NCBI GenBank assembly: GCA_013416795.1
Contig: RQSC01001393.1
Coordinates: 10,621 to 57,792, forward strand
DNA length: 47,172 nt
Direction: 5' to 3'
From: Prasinococcaceae sp. CCMP 1430
Lineage: Eukaryota; Prasinodermophyta; Palmophyllophyceae; Prasinococcales; Prasinococcaceae
In this document: positions 1 to 10,021 of the stretch, one piece after another
Layout of the letters: each line of letters opens with the position of its first letter
Numbering within the stretch: position 1 is the stretch's first letter
The notes under the pieces: generated by a model
Database searches by the model: none
The model's input: only the letters and a program-made list of their open reading frames with translations
What the model was told of the DNA's origin: nothing
Program-made: the position numbers and the translations under genes

Positions 1-222
1 CGCGCACGCGGCGCGCCGCGGGACGGCCGCGCGCGCGCGGACGGTGACCGCGGCGGTGGGCGTGTGTGTGCGGGTGTGGGATGGGTGTGTGGACGGATGG
101 GTGAGAGAGAGCGCGTGACCGTGCCGGCGTATGGGGGTGGAGCCGTTTGGGCGCGTAGTCGTTCCGCGCTGACCCTTCGAGCCGTGCGCCCCCACTTCGC
201 GCGTCGCGCGTCGCCCCCGCAG

Positions 223-886
223 GTCGTCGAGGCCCGCCGCACGGTGGTGGGCAAGCCCAAGGCCGGCAAGAGGCAGACGAAGCCGGTCTCGCCGTACCCG
301 TTCGATGTGTACCCCGGTGCGTGCGCGGCTGTCTGCGAGCCGTGTGCGCGCCCGCGCGTCGCACGCGCTGGGCGCCGGCCGCGTGCGGGCTGCACCGTGG
401 TGGCGCGTTCGTGGGCATCGCGTCTGACGAGGCTGCGCTTCTCCGATTCGCCCGCGCGCACGCGTGTGCCCACGTGCGCCCTCGCTCCCCCACGCCCTCT
501 CCACCACCCACCCCACCCCACCCCGCTGCACGTCCCCACCCGCGCTCGCGCCCGCGCCCCGAGTAGAGTGGGGCACCTACCCGGGCGGTGACGGCTCCTC
601 GCCGATCATCCCCTTCTCGGACGAGAAGAACGCCGAGCGCGAGGTGCGCGCCCGCGCCCGCACTCGAGCCCGCTCGCTCGCGCATCCGAGCCGCGCGCGC
701 GTGGGCCTGCCGGCGCTGACGCGCCACCTGATCGCCTCGTGCGACTGCTTCCACATGCGCGCTCGGGCACCCACCGATCCATCCGCAGGTGATGCACGGC
801 CGCTTCGCCATGCTTGCCGTGACTGGCGTGTTCACCGGCGGTGCGTGAGCGCGCGGCGAAGCGCGCCCACGTCGGCGCGCGCGGCC

Positions 887-923
<37 letters not shown>

Positions 924-1762
924 CGACCGAGCGCGCTTTGCTGGCGAGTGCATACATCTGACGCCACCGAGCGCACGCGCTCCTCGCGTGCGTGGCGTGC
1001 GCGAACAGAGTGCTACTCGGGCGTCCCCTGGTGGGAGGCCGGCTCGCTGTGCACCCCCGATGACTGCACGCAGATCACCTACGCGCTCCCGGGCGGCCCC
1101 GCGTCGCTCGCGCCCGAGGGCTCCGGCTTCCCCAGCTACTGGATCGTGCTCGCCGTCGAGATCCTGCTCATGGGCGCCGTCGAGTCGTACCGCACCGGCC
1201 TGTCCGAGAACCCCTTCCCGGAGCTTGACGTGAGCGAGGTGAGTGCGACGCGCGGGCGCGCGCGCTCTCGCGTGCCTGCTCGCGTGCCACCCGTGCGACG
1301 CTGACACGATGGCGCCGTGGCCACCCGTTCCGTCGCTCGCGCGCGCGCGCCGCGCCATGCAGCTCCCGTACCCGGGCGGCCGCTTCGACCCGCTCAGCCT
1401 GGCCGAGTCGCAGGACCTCGATGAGCTCAAGGTCAAGGAGCTCAAGCACTGCCGGTGCGTGGTGCCGTCGTGCGCTCGCAAGCGCGGGTGGTCAGGCCGG
1501 CGTGACCCATGCGCGAGCGCGGTCGGAACGCCGCGACCGCGTGCAAGCTCGCGCCCGCCTGTGCGTGCGTGTGCGCATACGTGCGCTGACTCCCGGATGC
1601 GGCGCAACCCCGCGCTCTGCCAGCCTCGCGATGGGCGCGTGGCTCGGCTGCGTGGCCCAGGCCATCACCACGCAGAAGGGTGCCTACACCAACCTCATCG
1701 AGCACCGCGCGGATGCCATCCACAACAACCTTATCAGCGCGGAGTACGCCCCGTGGTTCTAA
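223..1762 (+). CDS. Light-harvesting chlorophyll-binding protein, LHCI-like (5' partial)
   Basis: Thylakoid antenna protein that binds chlorophyll and passes excitation energy to a photosystem. Six exons join in frame: 223-316, 567-643 (the acceptor could be three bases earlier), 789-840, 1009-1238, 1363-1454 and 1624-1762 (TAA). The first visible exon follows an acceptor at 221-222, so the transit peptide and start lie upstream, possibly outside the window. Helix 1 carries EREVMHGRFAML, with the Glu/Arg ion pair and a His ligand. Helix 2 is the stretch around YWIVLAVEILLMGAVES. PGGRFDPLSLAE precedes helix 3, ELKVKELKHCRLAMGAW, where the usual Asn-Gly before Arg is His-Cys. The PGGRFDPL and LAPEGSG segments resemble LHCI-type proteins; which antenna subfamily it belongs to is inference. 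Intron 3 holds a run of 35 C (888-922). Confidence 0.9.
888..922 (+). repeat. Poly-C tract (35 C) in LHC intron
   Basis: Uninterrupted run of 35 cytosines inside the third visible intron of the LHC gene. The true length is uncertain, because homopolymers of this size are often miscounted in sequencing. Confidence 0.95.
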
Positions 1763-2102
1763 GCTGCTGCTTCTGTACACAGCGCGCGCGCTGGGTGACC
1801 GGCGCGGAGTGTGCGGAGCTCAGCGCCGGCGGCGCATGTAAAGGGTTTAATTGGGCAGCTGGCGAGCCGATGCGCGGAGCGACTCCCCACTCCAGGCACC
1901 GCGTGTCCGGCCATGTGCCGACGCGCGTCGGCGCGCAGCCCACACACATCCCCTCGCGCGCGCGCGCGAGGACGTGTGCGCGTCTTGTCCTGGTGTGTCA
2001 TTATCACGCGCGAGTTGCGGGCGGCCCCGGGCGCCCCGTCCGCCCCTCGCACTGCTATCGTACTGCTACAACGCGGGGCGCCACCCGCCGCGCGGCCAGC
2101 GC

Positions 2103-2890
2103 TCACTTCTTGGCGGCCGCGGCGCCCTTGGCCGCCTTGGCCTTGGGCGCAGTTTTCTTGAAGAGGGGGGCGTTCTTCAACATGTCGGGGATGACCAGCC
2201 ATCTGCGGCGCGCGGTCGGCAGCGCGGCGTCAGCACGAGAGCGCGCATACCGGCACGGCCCACACGCAACTTCGGACGCCGGTTGAGGTTGGGACGTGCG
2301 CGGGCGCACGGGCCGGCCTGGGCCCTGGCGGGCCTGCCCTGCTCGACTGCAGCCAACCCTAAGGAGCACCGCCCGTCCGCTCCTCCCGCTCGCGCGCGCG
2401 CGCGGCGCACCTGATTTTGCTGCCGCGGATGAACACGTGCTCCAGCTGTGTGATGCGACCGTCCTGCGGGGCGCAGCGCGGCAGCGGCAGCGGCGCGCGT
2501 GGTGCGGGAGGCGGAGGAGCGCGTCAGCAGGCGCAGCGCGAGATGCGAGCACCGGCTGCCTGAACCGCACGCCAGCCAGCGGCGCGCGGGCGCATTGCGC
2601 AAACGCGCCCGCGGTGCCGCGCTGTTGGGGCGCGGCGGGCGCGTAGCGACCCACGCGAAAGGATGTCTCACCCTCGCGCGCCGCGCCCGCCCCGCCCCAC
2701 TCGCCCACACCGCCTCGCCCGCGCGCCCGCTCACCCTGTGCGTGCACGACGCCGTCCCGATCTGCACGTTCCAGTTGTCCTCGGCCTCGATGAGCGTGCC
2801 GCGGTAGGCCTCGCCGCTCTTCAGCTCGCAGGTGACCACGTGGCCCTCGGCCTCGTGGAGCATCTTGACGGGCACGCCGATCGACGGCAT
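2103..2890 (-). CDS. SNRPD3: Small nuclear ribonucleoprotein Sm D3
   Basis: Core subunit of the heptameric Sm ring around U1, U2, U4 and U5 snRNAs. Three exons on the minus strand: 2890-2735, 2463-2411 and 2202-2103, joined at phases 0 and 2 to give 102 residues. Exon 1 starts [17 protein letters not shown] and carries Sm motif 1, including [20 protein letters not shown]. Exons 2 and 3 give [18 protein letters not shown] and [12 protein letters not shown], which is Sm motif 2 with the typical D3 ending. The C-terminus is a short Lys/Ala tail rather than the long RG tail of animal D3. Donors are GTGAGC and GTGCGC. The gene is divergent from SF3B2, with about 380 bp between the starts, and convergent with the LHC gene. 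Confidence 0.95.
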
Positions 2891-3018
2891 CGCGGCCCAC
2901 GACGCGGCGGCGGCGCAGTGGTGTGTGTGTCGGCGAGCGAAAACGCGCGCGCTCTGCCGCCCCGGGGACGCCACCGCCGCCACCGCCGCCCTCGGTCGTT
3001 CGCCCTAGCTCGGTGGGC

Positions 3019-3045
3019 TTTTTTTTTTTTTTTTTTTTTTTTTTT
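3019..3045. repeat. Poly(T) tract between divergent starts
   Basis: Run of 27 T in the 382 bp spacer between the start codons of SmD3 (2890, minus) and SF3B2 (3273, plus). Such poly(dA:dT) tracts disfavour nucleosomes in many eukaryotes, so a role in an open bidirectional promoter is a reasonable inference. No target-site duplication marking a retroposed tail was seen. Confidence 0.7.
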
Positions 3046-3272
3046 ACTCTTCCAAGGGTCGGTTGGCGTGCGATTTGATGGCTGCGGCGGCGGCGGCGGC
3101 GGGGCCGCTTCCGAGCTAGCTAGGGCGCGAGTGGGGGCCACCGCCGGCGCGCACGCCGCCACTCGGGGGGCGCGGGGCGCAGGGAGGGAGGGGCGGGGGA
3201 GGGAGGGGCGCGGTCCCCTCCTTTGTCCCGGCGGCGCCTCTCCCATCGCCTGCGGACGCGGTCCCGCCAGCG

Positions 3273-5510
3273 ATGGCGCCCGCGGCGGTGCAGAAGATGA
3301 AGGTGGCCGAGCTGCGCGCGGAGCTCAAGAGGCGCGGGTTGGACGCCTCGGGGCTCAAGGCAGCGCTCGTGGCGCGGCTGAAGGAGGCAATGGAAGCCGA
3401 GGACGGCGCGGACGCAGGGGGTGGTGGGGGTGGCGACGCGCAAGACGCGGGCGTGCAGGATGCACCCCCCGAGCCCGCGGCCCAAGCAGAGGCCGCCGCA
3501 TCGGAGGAGCCCGTTGCCCCAAGCGCTCCAGCGCCCGCCACCGATCCACCACCTGCCATAGCCACCGCCACCGGCCCCGACGCCCCTGGCACGCCGGCAT
3601 CCGCAGCCCCCGACGCCCCCGACGCTCTCGCCGCAGCCCCAGCCCCCGCAAAGGCAGCTGCGCCCGCGGCGAAGCCGCCCGTGACCGGCAAGCGCCTCTC
3701 TAAGAACGAGAAGCTCAAGCTGCGACGCGCAGCGAAGAAGGCGGCGAAGCGCGGAGCGGCGGCGCCCGCGGCTCAGAACGGCGGCGCGGCCGCGGCGCGC
3801 GCGGCACCGCTCACGGTCGCGCCGTCTGTCGGATCTGCGCCCTCGGACGAGGGTGTCGACTATGTGGCGGTGCTGCCAGAGGTGCCGGTGGAGAGTGCGA
3901 CCGATGAGCAGCAGCGTGCGGCATTCGAGGAGCTCAGGAAGGCGATGGGCCGCTTCGGCGGCGCCGATCCAGACGCGGAGGCCGCCGCCGCCGCCGCGGA
4001 GGCCGAGGCGGCCGAGGCTGCGGCCGCCGCGGCGGGCGGTGCAAGCGCGGGTGTCCAGGGCGACGAGGCGGCGGAGGGCGGGTCAGACTCAGACTCGGAC
4101 TCGGACGCGGAGGACGCCAAGGGTACCAAGGGGGACGGCATGTCAAACAAGCAGCGCAAGATGGCTGCGCGATTGAAGATCGCCGACCTGAAGGCCAAGT
4201 GCCGCCGACCGGAGGTCGTCGAGGCCTGGGACGTGACAGCGCCCGACCCGCGCACGCTCGTGTACCTGAAGTCGTACCGCAACGTGGTGCCCGTGCCGAC
4301 GCACTGGTCGGCGCGGCGCAAGTACCTGCAGGGCAAGCGCGGCATCGAGAAACCGCCCTTTGAGCTCCCCGACTTCATCAAGGCGACGGGCATTGACAAG
4401 ATCCGGCAGGCGTATGGAGACAAAGAGGCCGAGAAGGGCCTCAAGGCCAAGACGCGCGACAGACGCGCGCCCAAGATGGGCGCGATGGACATCGACTACG
4501 CTGTGCTGCACGACGCCTTTTTCAAGTATCAGACGAAGCCACCGCTCGAGACTTTCGGCGATGTTTACTTCGAGGGAAAGGAGTTCGATGCCCAGCTGAC
4601 AAACAAGCGGCCGGGGCAGCTGTCTGCCGAGCTCATGGCCGCGCTGGGCATGGCCGAGGGAGCCCCGCCGCCATGGCTCATAAACATGCAGCGCCACGGC
4701 ATGCCGCCCAGCTACCCGCTGCTGAAGATACCCGGGCTGTCGGCGCCGCTGCCGCCGGGCGCGCAGTACGGCTACCACGCTGGCGGGTGGGGCAAGCCGC
4801 CGGTAGACGAGCGCGGGACGCCGCTCTACGGAGACGTGTTCGGCACGGTGGCCGCCGAGGCCGCCGCGCGCGCCACCGAGGAGCCGGTCGACAAGACCTC
4901 GCGCTGGGGCGACCTGCGTATCGACTCGGACTCGGAGTCGGAGAGCGAGTCTGAGGACGACAGCGATGAGGAGAAGGAGGAGGATGACGCCGGCGGGCTC
5001 ACCGAAGATCAGATCGCCGCGGGCACGGCGTCGGGCATAGCGTCGAGCGTCGCCGCCGGGCTCGAAACGCCCGACGTGCTCGATCTGCGCAAGAAGGCCG
5101 CGCCGCAGCAGTTGTACACCGTGCTCGAGCAGCGGGAGGCCAGCGTGGGCGGCGCGATGATGGGTTCGAGCCACACGTACGTCGTGCCCGGCAAAGACGG
5201 CGCGCCAGCGGGCGGCGCGGCGGCGGGCGGTGGGCTGAGCGCGGGCGCGGCGGCCGCGCGGGTGGCGCAGGGCGTCATGGGCGCCGCGGCGGCGATGGGG
5301 GACATCGAGGTCAACCTGCGCCCCGAGGATCTCGAGGGGCTCGACCAGGCGGGCATCGAACGCCTGTACGCGCAGCGGCAGGCCGAGCTGCGCGGCGGTC
5401 GCGAGGACTTCTCCGACCTCGTGCGTGAGAACGCCAAGCGCAAGCGCGAGGGCGACGACAAGGCGGCCAAGGCCAAGAAGAAGAAGGCCGCGGACGACTT
5501 CAAGTTCTGA
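3273..5510 (+). CDS. SF3B2: Splicing factor 3B subunit 2 (SAP145-like)
   Basis: U2 snRNP component of the SF3b complex that helps bind the branch point region. Intronless, 745 residues, ATG at 3273. Residues about 8-42 form a SAP domain (MKVAELRAELKRRGLDASGL). An Ala/Pro-rich linker and an acidic Ser/Asp run follow. The DUF382 core lies near residues 300-440 (DPRTLVYLKSYRNVVPVP, FELPDFIKATGI, MDIDYAVLHDAFFKYQT). The PSP motif is near 450-500 (PPPWLINMQRHGMPPSYP), ending in GWGKPP and PLYGDVFG. An acidic stretch near residue 560 and a Lys-rich C-terminus complete it. All hallmarks of the family are in the usual order. The stop lies 32 bp from the stop of the convergent cytochrome b5 gene. Confidence 0.96.
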   Translation: MAPAAVQKMKVAELRAELKRRGLDASGLKAALVARLKEAMEAEDGADAGGGGGGDAQDAGVQDAPPEPAAQAEAAASEEPVAPSAPAPATDPPPAIATATGPDAPGTPASAAPDAPDALAAAPAPAKAAAPAAKPPVTGKRLSKNEKLKLRRAAKKAAKRGAAAPAAQNGGAAAARAAPLTVAPSVGSAPSDEGVDYVAVLPEVPVESATDEQQRAAFEELRKAMGRFGGADPDAEAAAAAAEAEAAEAAAAAAGGASAGVQGDEAAEGGSDSDSDSDAEDAKGTKGDGMSNKQRKMAARLKIADLKAKCRRPEVVEAWDVTAPDPRTLVYLKSYRNVVPVPTHWSARRKYLQGKRGIEKPPFELPDFIKATGIDKIRQAYGDKEAEKGLKAKTRDRRAPKMGAMDIDYAVLHDAFFKYQTKPPLETFGDVYFEGKEFDAQLTNKRPGQLSAELMAALGMAEGAPPPWLINMQRHGMPPSYPLLKIPGLSAPLPPGAQYGYHAGGWGKPPVDERGTPLYGDVFGTVAAEAAARATEEPVDKTSRWGDLRIDSDSESESESEDDSDEEKEEDDAGGLTEDQIAAGTASGIASSVAAGLETPDVLDLRKKAAPQQLYTVLEQREASVGGAMMGSSHTYVVPGKDGAPAGGAAAGGGLSAGAAAARVAQGVMGAAAAMGDIEVNLRPEDLEGLDQAGIERLYAQRQAELRGGREDFSDLVRENAKRKREGDDKAAKAKKKKAADDFKF

Positions 5511-5542
5511 TGGCACGTATACAATATTAATCCACAACCGTG

Positions 5543-6275
5543 TCACATGACAACGCACGCCGAGTCTCCGTCGCTCGCGGCGCCCTCGACGCGCCCCACG
5601 AGCAGCTTCTCCCACAGGCCCTTCGCGCGCTCCGAGTGGAAGCCGAAGTCCTCCGAGCTGTCCTTGCCCGCGTGCCGCAAGATGGCCTGCGCGCCAGCAG
5701 GGTGGCTACTCAGGAAGCTGTGCGAGGGCGCGAGTGGGTCAGCCCTCCGCCATCCCAAACCGACAACGCACGCACATGCGCCGGCCGTCACCGCGCGATG
5801 GCGTGAAGGCACGTGCGCGCGCGCGCGCGCGCGCGCGCGCTCACCTGGTGACGTCGTACACCTTGCCGTTTGCGACGAGCCAGCAATCATCCGGGGACGA
5901 GTGCTGCGCGACCTGCATTCGCTCGGAACGACGGCGCACGGCGCGGCAGTCGCGCTCGAGTCAGCGCAAGGGAGAGGGCGGAGGGGGCGCGAGCTCAAGC
6001 AGAGGGGCCGAATGGGCGGCAGTCGCAGTCGGAGGTCCGCGCTGCATGCCACGCACCTCCTCCATAGTGTACACGGCCAGGCCTGCGCCGCGCTTGGCAG
6101 ACGCTCGCTGGTCGGTTTCGTCGAGGTTCGCGGCGCGCTCGGCGAGCGCCGCACGCTGATCCTCGTAGGGCGGGCTGCGCGACAGCCTGCCGTTGTCCTG
6201 AGCCGGGAGCGGCTGCGCGACATGGCTGAGGCGCCGGACGCTCGCGCGCGCTCGCGCTCGGGCGTTCGAGCCCAT
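5543..6275 (-). CDS. Cytochrome b5 domain protein
   Basis: Small haem-binding electron-transfer protein. Three exons: 6275-6057, 5912-5845 and 5717-5543, joining at phases 0 and 2 to give about 153 residues. The b5 fold runs from YTMEEVAQHSSPDDCWLVAN through GKVYDVTSFLSSHPAGAQ to HAGKDSSEDFGFHSERA. The two haem-ligand histidines are those of SSHPAG and GFHSERA. The canonical HPGG is HPAG here. A basic/acidic N-terminal extension of about 70 residues precedes the domain. No membrane anchor is visible, and the C-terminus ends CVVM, a possible CaaX-like prenylation box (inference). The start at 6275 was chosen because it opens the correct frame; an upstream exon near 6313-6426 cannot be excluded. 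Intron 2 begins with (CG)13 next to its donor. Confidence 0.85.
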
Positions 6276-6835
6276 GCCGGCGCGCAGCGCGAGCGCGGGG
6301 GCGCGCGGCTACCTCCCAGCCGCCGGCGCCCGCGCGCTCCTTCTTCGAACCCGAGCCCGCGCTCCCTGAGCTGTATCGCGCCTCCGATTGGCGTCTCCTG
6401 ACCCTGCCGCGCGGCGTCGCCACCACCGCCGCGCCAAGTACAGTCGGTCGATTGCCACGTCAATGCGTGTATCACACTCGAGCGATGCACGGGCGAGTGC
6501 ATCANCGGCGCGCGCCCCGCCGGCGGGCGCGCGGTGTGGCCCCCGGACCCTCCACCCCCTCCTCCCCCCGGTCGCGGCGGAAGGGGCCAGGGGCCGCAAG
6601 GCAAGGGGGGTGAGGCAGGGAGCGAGGGCGAGGGGGAGGCGAGGGGGAGGCGAGGCGGCGCCAGCCACCCCCACCCCGCGCGAGCCGCGCGCGGGGCGCC
6701 CGCTCGCCGACACCCCCAAACGGAATCCGCTCCTCTCAAAACCAAATCCCATCCAACGTCGCACGTACACTGTACGTACCATCATTTTTCATCAAACGGT
6801 GGATTCCGAATTCCGATTCCTCACTCGCCGCACGT

Positions 6836-6858
6836 CGCATCGCATCGCATCGCATCGC
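6836..6858. repeat. (CGCAT)n microsatellite
   Basis: Four full copies plus a partial copy of the pentamer CGCAT. Confidence 0.95.
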
Positions 6859-6919
6859 GAGCGCGCGCGAGCCGCCGCGCCAACCCCCCCCCGCGCAATT
6901 GGTGGGCGGCGTCGAATGC

Positions 6920-6948
6920 GATCTGATCTGATCTGATCTGATCTGATC
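6920..6948. repeat. (GATCT)n microsatellite
   Basis: Five full copies of the pentamer GATCT and a terminal GATC, about 60 bp after the CGCAT array. Six GATC sites fall in 29 bp. Confidence 0.95.
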
Positions 6949-7292
6949 GGGGGCCCAACGACGCGAACGGACGCTGCAATTGCAGGGTACGAAGGAAGGC
7001 ACGCACGCGCGGGCTTGAAACGGCTCGTTTTCATCCGCCCATCCAAAAACGCGCTCTGCCGAATGGACGGCAATACGCACGTTCTCCCCCGAGTGAATAT
7101 CAAATTCAATTTTGATACCGTACGCGACCCAACGCAATGAGGAATGAGCTCTCGAGGTCACTCCTCACTGATGCGCGCAACGCGAGGTGGGATTTGATGG
7201 TCGCGACGCGGCGCGGCGCGCCCTCGTAGGGTTCCGGGTGGGATTTTTTGGCGGGGTTGGGGTTCGTTGCGCCGTGACTGCCTTCAATTACA

Positions 7293-8525
7293 TTGCCTTC
7301 CGAGCCAAATCCGAACCCTGTGCGCTCGGCCCTCGCGCTCTTTTTGCGTGCGCGGGTGCAGGGCGCGCGCGCGCCCCTGCGCGGGGGCAGCAGGCCGCGC
7401 TCCTCGCGCTCCCTCGCGCCTCGCCCCCCGCGCGTCCCACGTCCCGCTCCTCTGCGCCTGACGCAGCAGGCGCCGGCGCCCGCCGGCGCGGCGCGGCCGG
7501 CGCACCGGCAGCTCTCCACCGCGTACATCGCCGCGCGCGACCTGACGTCCGGCGGCGTGGCTGGCTGTGTCAACGTTTTCTTCGGCCACCCGTTCGACAC
7601 CGTCAAGGTCGTGCAGCAGTCGGCCTTCGCGCCGGGACAGCGGCCGCTCGGCATCGCGAGGGACATCCTGCGGCGCGAGGGAGTGCGAGGGCTGTACAAA
7701 GGCGTGAGCGCGCCACTGTTCGGCTACGGCGGGGACGCAGCCATCAACTACGCGGTGTACCAGCTGGGCATGGAGCGAACGCGCGAGTGGAGACAGCGCA
7801 GCGCAGCGCACGACGCGGCGGGAATCTACGGCTGCGGCTGTGTCGCGGGCGTCGCGCTCTCGCTGTGGATCACGCCGCTGGAGCTCGCCAAGACGCAGAT
7901 GCAGACCCTGCCCGGCGCGACGGGCAACGTGCGCGAGACGTTCGGCTACCTGGGACGAACGCTTCGCACCGGCGGCGTGCGGGCCATCTACAGGGGGGCC
8001 GGGGCCACCATGCTGCGTGAGGTGCCCGGCAACGGCCTCTTCTTCCTGTGCTACGAGATGGCGCGCGCGCGCGTCCAGTCGGCCATTTCCGGCTGGGGCC
8101 TGAGCGAGCTTGGCAGCGAGATGCTCAGCGCGACCATCCCTGGGGGCATCGCGGGCCTGGTCTTCTGGGCGATGGTGCTGCCCGTGGACACCCTCAAGAC
8201 CAAGCAGCAATCGGTGGGCATGGAGGGCTCCACCATGAGCAGCACAGCGCGCGCGATTCTCCGCGAGGGCGGCCCGCGCGCATTCTTCGCGGGCTGGCAG
8301 CCGCTCATGGCGCGCGCGTTCCCCGCCAATGCCCTGCAGTTCCTGGGCTACGGTACGAGTGCATCGGCGAGCGAGCGCTCGAGCGCGCACGAGCGCGTGC
8401 CGTGCAATGTGCTTACGCGCGCGCCGTCGCCTGCCAACGCGCCCCCACCCCCACCCGACTTGTGCGCTCGCTCTACAGAGGTGTGTCGCATCGGCTTCAA
8501 ACGCACGTTCGAGGAGGAGGGATGA
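7293..8525 (+). CDS. Mitochondrial carrier family protein (SLC25), N-terminus unresolved
   Basis: Inner-membrane metabolite carrier. Three carrier repeats are present, with signatures HPFDTVKVVQQ, TPLELAKTQMQ and LPVDTLKTKQQ, each followed by the usual aromatic/basic motif (GVRGLYKG, GVRAIYRGAG, GPRAFFAGWQP). The order and spacing match a full six-helix carrier, most like the carnitine/acylcarnitine and basic amino acid branch (inference). Exon 1 runs to 8352. A 126 bp intron (8353-8478, donor GTACGA) leads to a short last exon, 8479-8525, encoding EVCRIGFKRTFEEEG. The open frame begins near 7293 without an ATG, so the true start must come from an upstream exon in 7137-7290. The Arg/Ala-rich N-terminal stretch before LSTAYIAARDL could be a targeting peptide. 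Confidence 0.9.
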   Translation: MPSEPNPNPVRSALALFLRARVQGARAPLRGGSRPRSSRSLAPRPPRVPRPAPLRLTQQAPAPAGAARPAHRQLSTAYIAARDLTSGGVAGCVNVFFGHPFDTVKVVQQSAFAPGQRPLGIARDILRREGVRGLYKGVSAPLFGYGGDAAINYAVYQLGMERTREWRQRSAAHDAAGIYGCGCVAGVALSLWITPLELAKTQMQTLPGATGNVRETFGYLGRTLRTGGVRAIYRGAGATMLREVPGNGLFFLCYEMARARVQSAISGWGLSELGSEMLSATIPGGIAGLVFWAMVLPVDTLKTKQQSVGMEGSTMSSTARAILREGGPRAFFAGWQPLMARAFPANALQFLGYGTSASASERSSAHERVPCNVLTRAPSPANAPPPPPDLCARSTEVCRIGFKRTFEEEG

Positions 8526-8752
8526 GGCGAGACCCCGCACTATTCTTTTTTGTAATACGGCGCGCGTCTGTTTTGTCGCACAGTGTCGCGTGGATGGGTG
8601 GGTGGGTGGGTGGGGTTGGGGACCCAAGGAGCACTCGGCGCCGCGCCGGCTCACACGCGCGCTGCATGGAGTTGCGTCGTTTCACGTGTCGTATGTTACA
8701 CTCGCCAGCGCGCGCGCGCGGCGCCCTTTACACATTGCACAAGCGCCCGCCA

Positions 8753-9431
8753 TCAGCCGCGCGCGACTGCCAGGTCCTCGATGTCGGCCAGAGCCCTGTC
8801 GACCGCCGCGCTGCTGCACGCGCCGCCGTTTCGCCGCGGGCGGTTGCCACCCGTGCGCTCGACCACCAGCTGGCCGCACGCGCCGGCGATGTCGCTGCCC
8901 ATTTCGCGGCGCACGGTGCAGAAGACGCCGTGCGTGTCCTTGACGATCGAGGAGAACTCCTCGATGCGCCCCGGCGGGGGCGAGGTATATCCCATGTAGC
9001 CGCCAGCCGCGGTCGCGTTCCACGGAATCACGTTGAGTATAGCCTTGCGCCCCTTGAGCAGCTCGCCGAGTTGGTGCGCGTGCTCGTCTGCGTCGTTCAC
9101 CCCGCCGATGAGCACGTACTCGTAGAATATGGTGCCGGCCTTCTCCTGCGTCTTGCCGCCGGCGCCCTCGGCAGCGGCCTCCGCGCGCGCGCTGTGCTCG
9201 TCCACGGCGGCCATGAGCTTTTCGAGGGGATAGGCCTTGGCAGTCGGCACCAGCTCGAGGCGCAGCTCCTGGTTGGGCGCGTGCAGGCTGAGCGCGAGCG
9301 GCACCCCAGGCATGTCGTCGTGCATGCGCTTGATGTTGGGCACGATGCCCACCGTGGAGACGGAGACGCGGCTTGGAGACATCCGGAAGAGCGATGTGTC
9401 CACCATGTCACCCACGGCCGCCACGACGGCC

Positions 9432-9464
<33 letters not shown>

Positions 9465-10021
9465 AATACCACATTGCGTATCTGAGTGCCGGCCTCGCGC
9501 GTGGCGTGCACGAGCTGCTCGACGATTTCGCCGGCGCACAGATTGGCCTTGAGACCCATCGTGCCCGTCGCGCAGAAGGTGCACCCCATCGCACACCCGA
9601 CCTGAGAGGACACGCACAGCGTGAGTCGCCCGTTGCCTGGCTTGGCGCCCTCGTAGCGCATGACCACAGCCTCCACAGTTGAGCCGTCCTGCAGCCGCAC
9701 GAGATGCTTGGCCGTTCCGTCCGCCGACACGGACCGCTCGACCAGCGTGCTCGTCAGCGGCACAAAGTCCGCTTGCAGCCGCCGCGCCGCGCGAAGCGGC
9801 AGCTCCTTCGGCACGAGCCCGCCCCAGCCGCCGCACCACGCGTCGTCGGCCATGCCTTCGGGCCGCTCTGACTCGGTCGGCAGCACGCCGCCGCGCGCGA
9901 GCAGCGCCGCCTGCAGTCGGCGCACTGCGCGCGGCTTGACACCCAGCTCATCCTCGAGCGCCGCGCGCAGCGCCGGCGTGTCGAACGCCGGCAGCGGCGA
10001 GAGCTTGCGCGCGCGCGGCAT
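8753..10021 (-). CDS. rlmN: RlmN-type radical SAM rRNA methyltransferase
   Basis: Predicted dual-specificity 23S rRNA (adenine-C2) and tRNA methyltransferase of bacterial type, 422 residues, ATG at 10021, no intron. The radical SAM cluster motif CxxxCxxC is in VGCAMGCTFCATGTMG near residue 145. It is followed by GEIVEQLVHA, the SAM-binding GMGEPLHNY, SVSTVGIVPNI, LALSLHAPN, YEYVLIGGVND and LNVIPWN. The C-terminal Cys partner is in FCTVRREMGSDIAGACGQL. All RlmN core motifs are present. In eukaryotes such genes usually serve plastid or mitochondrial ribosomes and derive from bacteria or endosymbionts (established for the family). No clear transit peptide is seen after the chosen ATG, although the open frame continues upstream. 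Convergent with the mitochondrial carrier gene. Confidence 0.93.

Larger units (their letters stand above)
6276..7292. other. Intergenic stretch with one N and two pentanucleotide arrays
   Basis: No convincing gene is seen in about 1 kb between the divergent cytochrome b5 and mitochondrial carrier genes. It contains a single N at 6505, a purine-rich tract at 6575-6660, a (CGCAT)n array at 6836-6858, a (GATCT)n array at 6920-6948 and the palindromic motif TACACTGTACGTA at 6766-6778. From about 6730 the base composition is clearly less GC-rich than the rest. It probably holds both promoters and the missing first exon of the carrier. Confidence 0.6.

Noticed and set aside
3019-3045. Poly(A) tail of a retroposed gene
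   Set aside because: No target-site duplication or intronless copy adjoining; it sits in the middle of a divergent promoter.
4143-5615. 490-codon minus-strand frame
   Set aside because: Shadow of SF3B2: in GC-rich genes the opposite frames stay open, and it shows no domain.
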